A stretch of 53,540 nucleotides of DNA from Bacteroidales bacterium. Its GTDB lineage: Bacteria; Bacteroidota; Bacteroidia; Bacteroidales; P3. The notes under the pieces were generated by a model that worked only from the letters and a program-made list of their open reading frames with translations, made no database searches and was not told the DNA's origin. The DNA lies in the NCBI GenBank assembly GCA_017960605.1, contig JAGCYV010000060.1, positions 1 through 53,540 of the forward strand. The letters run 5' to 3'. Below are positions 50,687 through 53,540 of this stretch, piece by piece. A program made the position numbers and the translations under genes. Positions within the stretch are counted from its first letter, which is position 1; each line of letters starts with the position of its first letter.

Positions 50687-51277
50687 TCAGTCGTTCTTGA
50701 GCAACGATTGGTAAAGGTCGTAGTATTGGTTCACCATCTCGTCGGTCAGCTCGTATGGCTTGCCGGGCATCCCGATGACGACAATCTTATTGGCATTCAC
50801 GCCGAAGGCCACAAGTTCCTGCTTCACCTCCTCGCTGACGGCAACCACAGTGTCTGCTGCCGAAAAGGCATAGCGCATGCGGGGCTTCCATAGCACGGCG
50901 TCGAGCAGCGAGTTTCGATGGTGGTTCTTCAATCCGTAGCAGGTGACCACCGTCTTCACTTCGCGGCCGATATGGTAGGGGAGTTCCTCATTCAGGCCGT
51001 GAAAAAGCTTTACTTTCTCGGATTTCAGCATCGGATTCAGCAGGTAGCGAATCCAAGCCTCCGGCAGCAGACGGGCGGAACCCGCAGGCACATAGGTGCT
51101 CACGTTGCTGTCTCCGGAATAATATCCACGATACTCGCTCTTGATATGGGTAGAGAACAGCAGGGCACGGAAATCCCGTACGTGCTTGTGGGCGATACGG
51201 GCAATCAACTCACGGCAGAAATCCCCTATGGGCTCGGCGCTGCGAAGCGCATTGTTGGCTTCATATCCTATCAGCAT
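50687..51277 (-). CDS. Half-length glycosyltransferase family 4 paralogue
   Basis: A 196-residue protein equivalent to the acceptor-binding half of a GT-B enzyme. It matches the 362-residue glycosyltransferase at 46853-47941 along the N-terminal domain: MLIGYEANNA with MVIGYDAKRA, VKLFHGLNEELPYHI with VELFHGLSHELPYGI, and ADTVVAVSEEVKQELVAFGV with ADLVIAISEQTKRDLMEMMH. After KIVVIGMPGKPYE the whole donor domain, including the EX7E motif, is missing, yet the end (VNQYYDLYQSLLKND) resembles the end of the full enzyme (LLAVYQELLHH). It has no internal stop and its own promoter. Either a decayed gene with an internal deletion or a working domain that pairs with another subunit. Confidence 0.75.
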   Translation of the reverse strand: MLIGYEANNALRSAEPIGDFCRELIARIAHKHVRDFRALLFSTHIKSEYRGYYSGDSNVSTYVPAGSARLLPEAWIRYLLNPMLKSEKVKLFHGLNEELPYHIGREVKTVVTCYGLKNHHRNSLLDAVLWKPRMRYAFSAADTVVAVSEEVKQELVAFGVNANKIVVIGMPGKPYELTDEMVNQYYDLYQSLLKND

Positions 51278-51330
51278 GATTCTCTTTAGATTTCAGGAAG
51301 TAATATGATTTCAGTTAGTTGGCTAATTAT

Positions 51331-51367
51331 TTTGCAAAGATACGAAAAAAAGTTGTATCTTTGCAAA
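51331..51367. promoter_or_regulatory. Interlocked divergent promoters
   Basis: Inverted repeat TTTGCAAAGATAC ... GTATCTTTGCAAA. The plus -7 TATCTTTG is at 51356-51363 with its -33 TTTG at 51331-51334; the minus -7 is the complement of CAAAGATA at 51335-51342 with its -33 at 51364-51367. In both directions the spacer is 21 nt, and the -33 of each promoter abuts the -7 of the other. It drives the half-length glycosyltransferase and trmH. Confidence 0.8.
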
Positions 51368-51379
51368 AAATAATTCATC

Positions 51380-52090
51380 ATGCCAGAAAGAATACCAGGC
51401 CAACCATCTCTCTTCGCCGCTCTGACCACCGCTCAGAAGGCCGCTCTCTATGAAAAAGTTTCCCGGTTGTTCAGCGACAACAAACGGGCTCTTTTCGACC
51501 GTCTGGCCCCCCTGCGCACGCGTCATATTTCTGTCGTCCTCGAAGATGTCTATCAGAGCCACAATGCCGCCGCCGTCCTCCGGTCGTGCGACTGCTTCGG
51601 GGTGCAGGATGTCCATGTGGTCGAAGCAAACAACCCGTTCAATCCCGCCGGCGATGTGGCCGTGGGCAGCTCCAAATGGGTTGACTACTACCGACATTCC
51701 TCCATTCAAGAGGCCTACAGGCATCTGCACGGACAAGGCTACCGTATTGTCGCCACCTTGCCCCACGAAAACGACCAGATGATCACCGACCTCGACATCA
51801 GTACCCCGACGGCGCTGGTCTTCGGCACCGAATTGACCGGCCTGACCGACCAGGCCATCGCCGGCGCCGACGCCTATGTGAAGATTCCGATGTACGGCTT
51901 TACCGAGAGCTTCAATATCTCGGTTTGTGCCGCCTTGAGCCTTTTCAACCTCACCGAGCGTATGCGTGCCTCCGACATCCCTTGGCGCCTCGACGACGAC
52001 GCCTTGCTCGACCTCAAACTGCATTGGGCCATGCAGGCGGTACGCGACGGACGTCAAGTCATCGAGGCCCTGATGGCACAAGGTCTTTAA
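51380..52090 (+). CDS. trmH: TrmH-type tRNA 2'-O-methyltransferase
   Basis: SPOUT methyltransferase, predicted to form Gm18 in tRNA. 236 residues. The three SPOUT motifs are visible: VLEDVYQSHNAAAVLRSCDC with its conserved Asn and Arg, VFGTELTGLTDQ, and IPMYGFTESFNISVCAAL in the trefoil knot. A C-terminal helical extension after about residue 190 is typical of TrmH rather than RlmB. It has a divergent promoter with the half-length glycosyltransferase and lies 12 nt before sstT. Confidence 0.9.
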   Translation: MPERIPGQPSLFAALTTAQKAALYEKVSRLFSDNKRALFDRLAPLRTRHISVVLEDVYQSHNAAAVLRSCDCFGVQDVHVVEANNPFNPAGDVAVGSSKWVDYYRHSSIQEAYRHLHGQGYRIVATLPHENDQMITDLDISTPTALVFGTELTGLTDQAIAGADAYVKIPMYGFTESFNISVCAALSLFNLTERMRASDIPWRLDDDALLDLKLHWAMQAVRDGRQVIEALMAQGL

Positions 52091-52102
52091 AATGGTTGCA
52101 CT

Positions 52103-53341
52103 ATGATAGTAAAGGATTTATTGCACAAATACACCAGCGTCAGCCTGATGCTGAGGATTTTCGTTGGATTGGTAATTGGCGCCGTGCTGGGACTTGCGCT
52201 GCCCGGCTGGACAGGTGTCGGCATCCTGGGACGCATCTTCGTGAGTGCCCTGAAGGGCATAGCGCCTGTGCTGGTGGCCGTGCTGGTCATCTCGTCCATC
52301 GCCAAGGCCGGCAAGGGCCTTGGGCGACGCTTCACCTCGCTGGTGGCCATCTACCTGCTCTCCACCTTCATCGCTGCCGTGTGCGCTGTGGTGGGCAGCT
52401 TTCTGTTTCCTGTCACGTTGCAGTTGGGCGAGGTGGCATCGAACGTACAGGTGGAGGCCGGCGCCGGCTCGCTGGACGACGTGTTCGCCACAATGCTCAC
52501 CAGCATGGTGGGCAACCCCGTGGCGGCGGTGGCCAACGCCAACTATGTTGCCATCCTCTTTTGGAGCATCATCCTCGGTGTGGCGCTGAAAACCATGGCC
52601 TCGCAATCGACGGTCAATGTGGTGCACGACCTGAGCGATGTCGTCTCGCGGGTGGTCAAGTGGGTCATCCAGTTCGCTCCTTTCGGCATCCTGGGTCTGG
52701 TCTTCACGACGGTGAGCGAGAACGGCCTCACGGTGTTCACCACCTACGGCCATCTGCTGCTGTTGCTGGTGGGCTGCATGCTTGTCAACACCTTTGTCTT
52801 CAACCCGCTCATCTCGTTCGTCATGTTGCGGAAGAACCCCTATCCGCTGCTCTTCACCTGCCTGAAGGAGAGCGGCCTGCAGGCCTTCTTCACGCGCTCG
52901 TCGGCGGCCAACATACCCATCAATATGGCGCTGTGCAAGAAGCTGGGTCTCGACGAAAAGTTCTACTCCGTGAGCATCCCGCTGGGCGCCACCATCAACA
53001 TGGACGGTGCGGCGGTGACCATCACCGTCTTCTCGCTGGCGGTGGCGCACACGTTGGGTGTGGAGGTTAGTTTTGCCTCTGCCCTGTTCCTTGGTGTGAT
53101 AGCCACCCTCGGCGCCTGCGGCGCCTCGGGCGTGGCTGGAGGCTCATTGTTGCTCATACCTATGGCCTGCTCCTTCTTCGGCATCGGCAACGACGTGGCC
53201 ATGCAGGCCGTCGCCATAGGCTTCATCATCGGCGTGGTGCAGGACTCCGTCGAGACGGCACTCAACAGCAGCGGCGACGCCTTCTTCACCGCCACCGCCG
53301 AGCACTACGACCGCAAACAAAGCATGAAGCACGGGATATAA
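52103..53341 (+). CDS. sstT: Serine/threonine:Na+ symporter
   Basis: A 412-residue inner-membrane transporter of the dicarboxylate/amino-acid:cation symporter family. About eight helices plus two re-entrant hairpins; the serine-rich hairpin is TRSSAANIPINMAL and the helix-7 cation/substrate motif is TINMDGAAVTITV. GNDVAMQAVAIGFIIGVVQDSVETALNSSGDA, given here in outline, and the motif LKGIAPVLVAVLVISS are characteristic of SstT. It imports serine and threonine with sodium. It probably shares the trmH transcript. Confidence 0.93.
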   Translation: MIVKDLLHKYTSVSLMLRIFVGLVIGAVLGLALPGWTGVGILGRIFVSALKGIAPVLVAVLVISSIAKAGKGLGRRFTSLVAIYLLSTFIAAVCAVVGSFLFPVTLQLGEVASNVQVEAGAGSLDDVFATMLTSMVGNPVAAVANANYVAILFWSIILGVALKTMASQSTVNVVHDLSDVVSRVVKWVIQFAPFGILGLVFTTVSENGLTVFTTYGHLLLLLVGCMLVNTFVFNPLISFVMLRKNPYPLLFTCLKESGLQAFFTRSSAANIPINMALCKKLGLDEKFYSVSIPLGATINMDGAAVTITVFSLAVAHTLGVEVSFASALFLGVIATLGACGASGVAGGSLLLIPMACSFFGIGNDVAMQAVAIGFIIGVVQDSVETALNSSGDAFFTATAEHYDRKQSMKHGI

Positions 53342-53364
53342 GGCCAACGGTTGCTTTTAATATA

Positions 53365-53396
53365 TTTGGTCAATTAAAATAATAGTTGTATCTTTG
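53365..53396 (+). promoter_or_regulatory. Consensus promoter for a transcript leaving the window
   Basis: -33 TTTG at 53365-53368, a 20-nt spacer and -7 TATCTTTG at 53389-53396, followed by the usual C. This is a full consensus match. The start would be near 53403, and the transcript continues past the window end. Confidence 0.75.
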
Positions 53397-53402
53397 CAGC
53401 GT

Positions 53403-53540
53403 GAAATTGATAAAATGATGATGACATAAAACGTAGAAATAGACAAAGACATATTGAGCTTGACGCTCTTGTTTCCTTTGAGTAGAGTCTGGAAAATTCT
53501 ATAGAATACGGAAATAAGATTGCGGATAGTTCACGCGATG
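53403..53540 (+). other. Unassigned transcribed leader with hairpins
   Basis: No credible coding start is seen; ATG triplets at 53416 are closed by TAA within a few codons. The sequence has a GAGC/GCTC hairpin (53457-53469), a 12-nt palindrome ATTCTATAGAAT (53496-53507) and one TTTCC (53472-53476) that could pair with either of two GGAAA copies (53491-53495 and 53510-53514). It may be a regulatory leader or the beginning of a non-coding RNA; I do not recognise it. Confidence 0.35.

Overview
The window is chromosomal DNA from a member of the Bacteroidota, most likely order Bacteroidales. The evidence is the -33 TTTG / -7 TAnnTTTG promoters without Shine-Dalgarno leaders, three secreted proteins with type IX secretion (T9SS) sorting tails, a complete moxR-DUF58-batABCDE aerotolerance operon, a DUF6266 protein and a GT117-like DUF2723 membrane protein. 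I cannot place it to family. The window is almost entirely ordinary chromosomal genes: I see no prophage, insertion sequence, CRISPR array or recognisable defence island.

Layout. 1-2570: the 3' end of a large secreted protein and a T9SS cargo protein. 2605-3967: arginine deiminase behind a textbook promoter. 4011-11534: DUF2723 glycosyltransferase-like protein, a small basic protein, a solitary atpB, pgk and ygiQ. 11618-11720: tRNA-Glu(CTC) with its promoter and terminator, then a convergent DUF6266 gene. 12805-16192: truA-prmA-topB. 16248-25553: a tightly packed run, yggS, yitT-like, rpe, rlmI, a lipoprotein, folE, rmuC, lolA-like, tsaB, a peptide-type ABC permease and a small hypothetical gene, often joined by 4-nt ATGA overlaps. 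25566-37358 (minus): moxR, DUF58, a DUF4381-like membrane protein, batA, batB, batC, batD, batE, then a WG-repeat protein, rseC-like, ruvC and a transglutaminase-like lipoprotein. 37800-40949: a 1049-residue T9SS cargo. 41043-46867: tyrS, then a separately promoted run of MFS transporter, kce and a T9SS-exported peptidylarginine-deiminase-like protein. 46853-51277: a small glycan cluster of three complete glycosyltransferases, a hexapeptide acyltransferase and a half-length glycosyltransferase. 51380-53341: trmH and sstT, followed by a strong promoter and an unassigned leader running off the end.

How genes work together. The physiology suggested is an amino-acid fermenting anaerobe: cytoplasmic arginine deiminase, an exported deiminase with the PPAD catalytic set, the lysine-fermentation cleavage enzyme Kce, an Na+/Ser-Thr symporter and a peptide-type permease. 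The Bat operon and the glycan cluster serve the cell envelope and stress tolerance.

The most unusual signals are in DNA structure rather than gene content: (1) short degenerate repeats inserted in frame into conserved genes, in several cases supplying the hydrophobic core of signal peptides; (2) three intergenic tandem arrays with unrelated unit sequences but the same 11-nt period; (3) divergent promoters built as inverted repeats, one with interlocked -33/-7 elements; (4) a glycosyltransferase paralogue that seems to have lost its nucleotide-sugar domain but kept the last helix; (5) atpB separated from the other ATP synthase genes.
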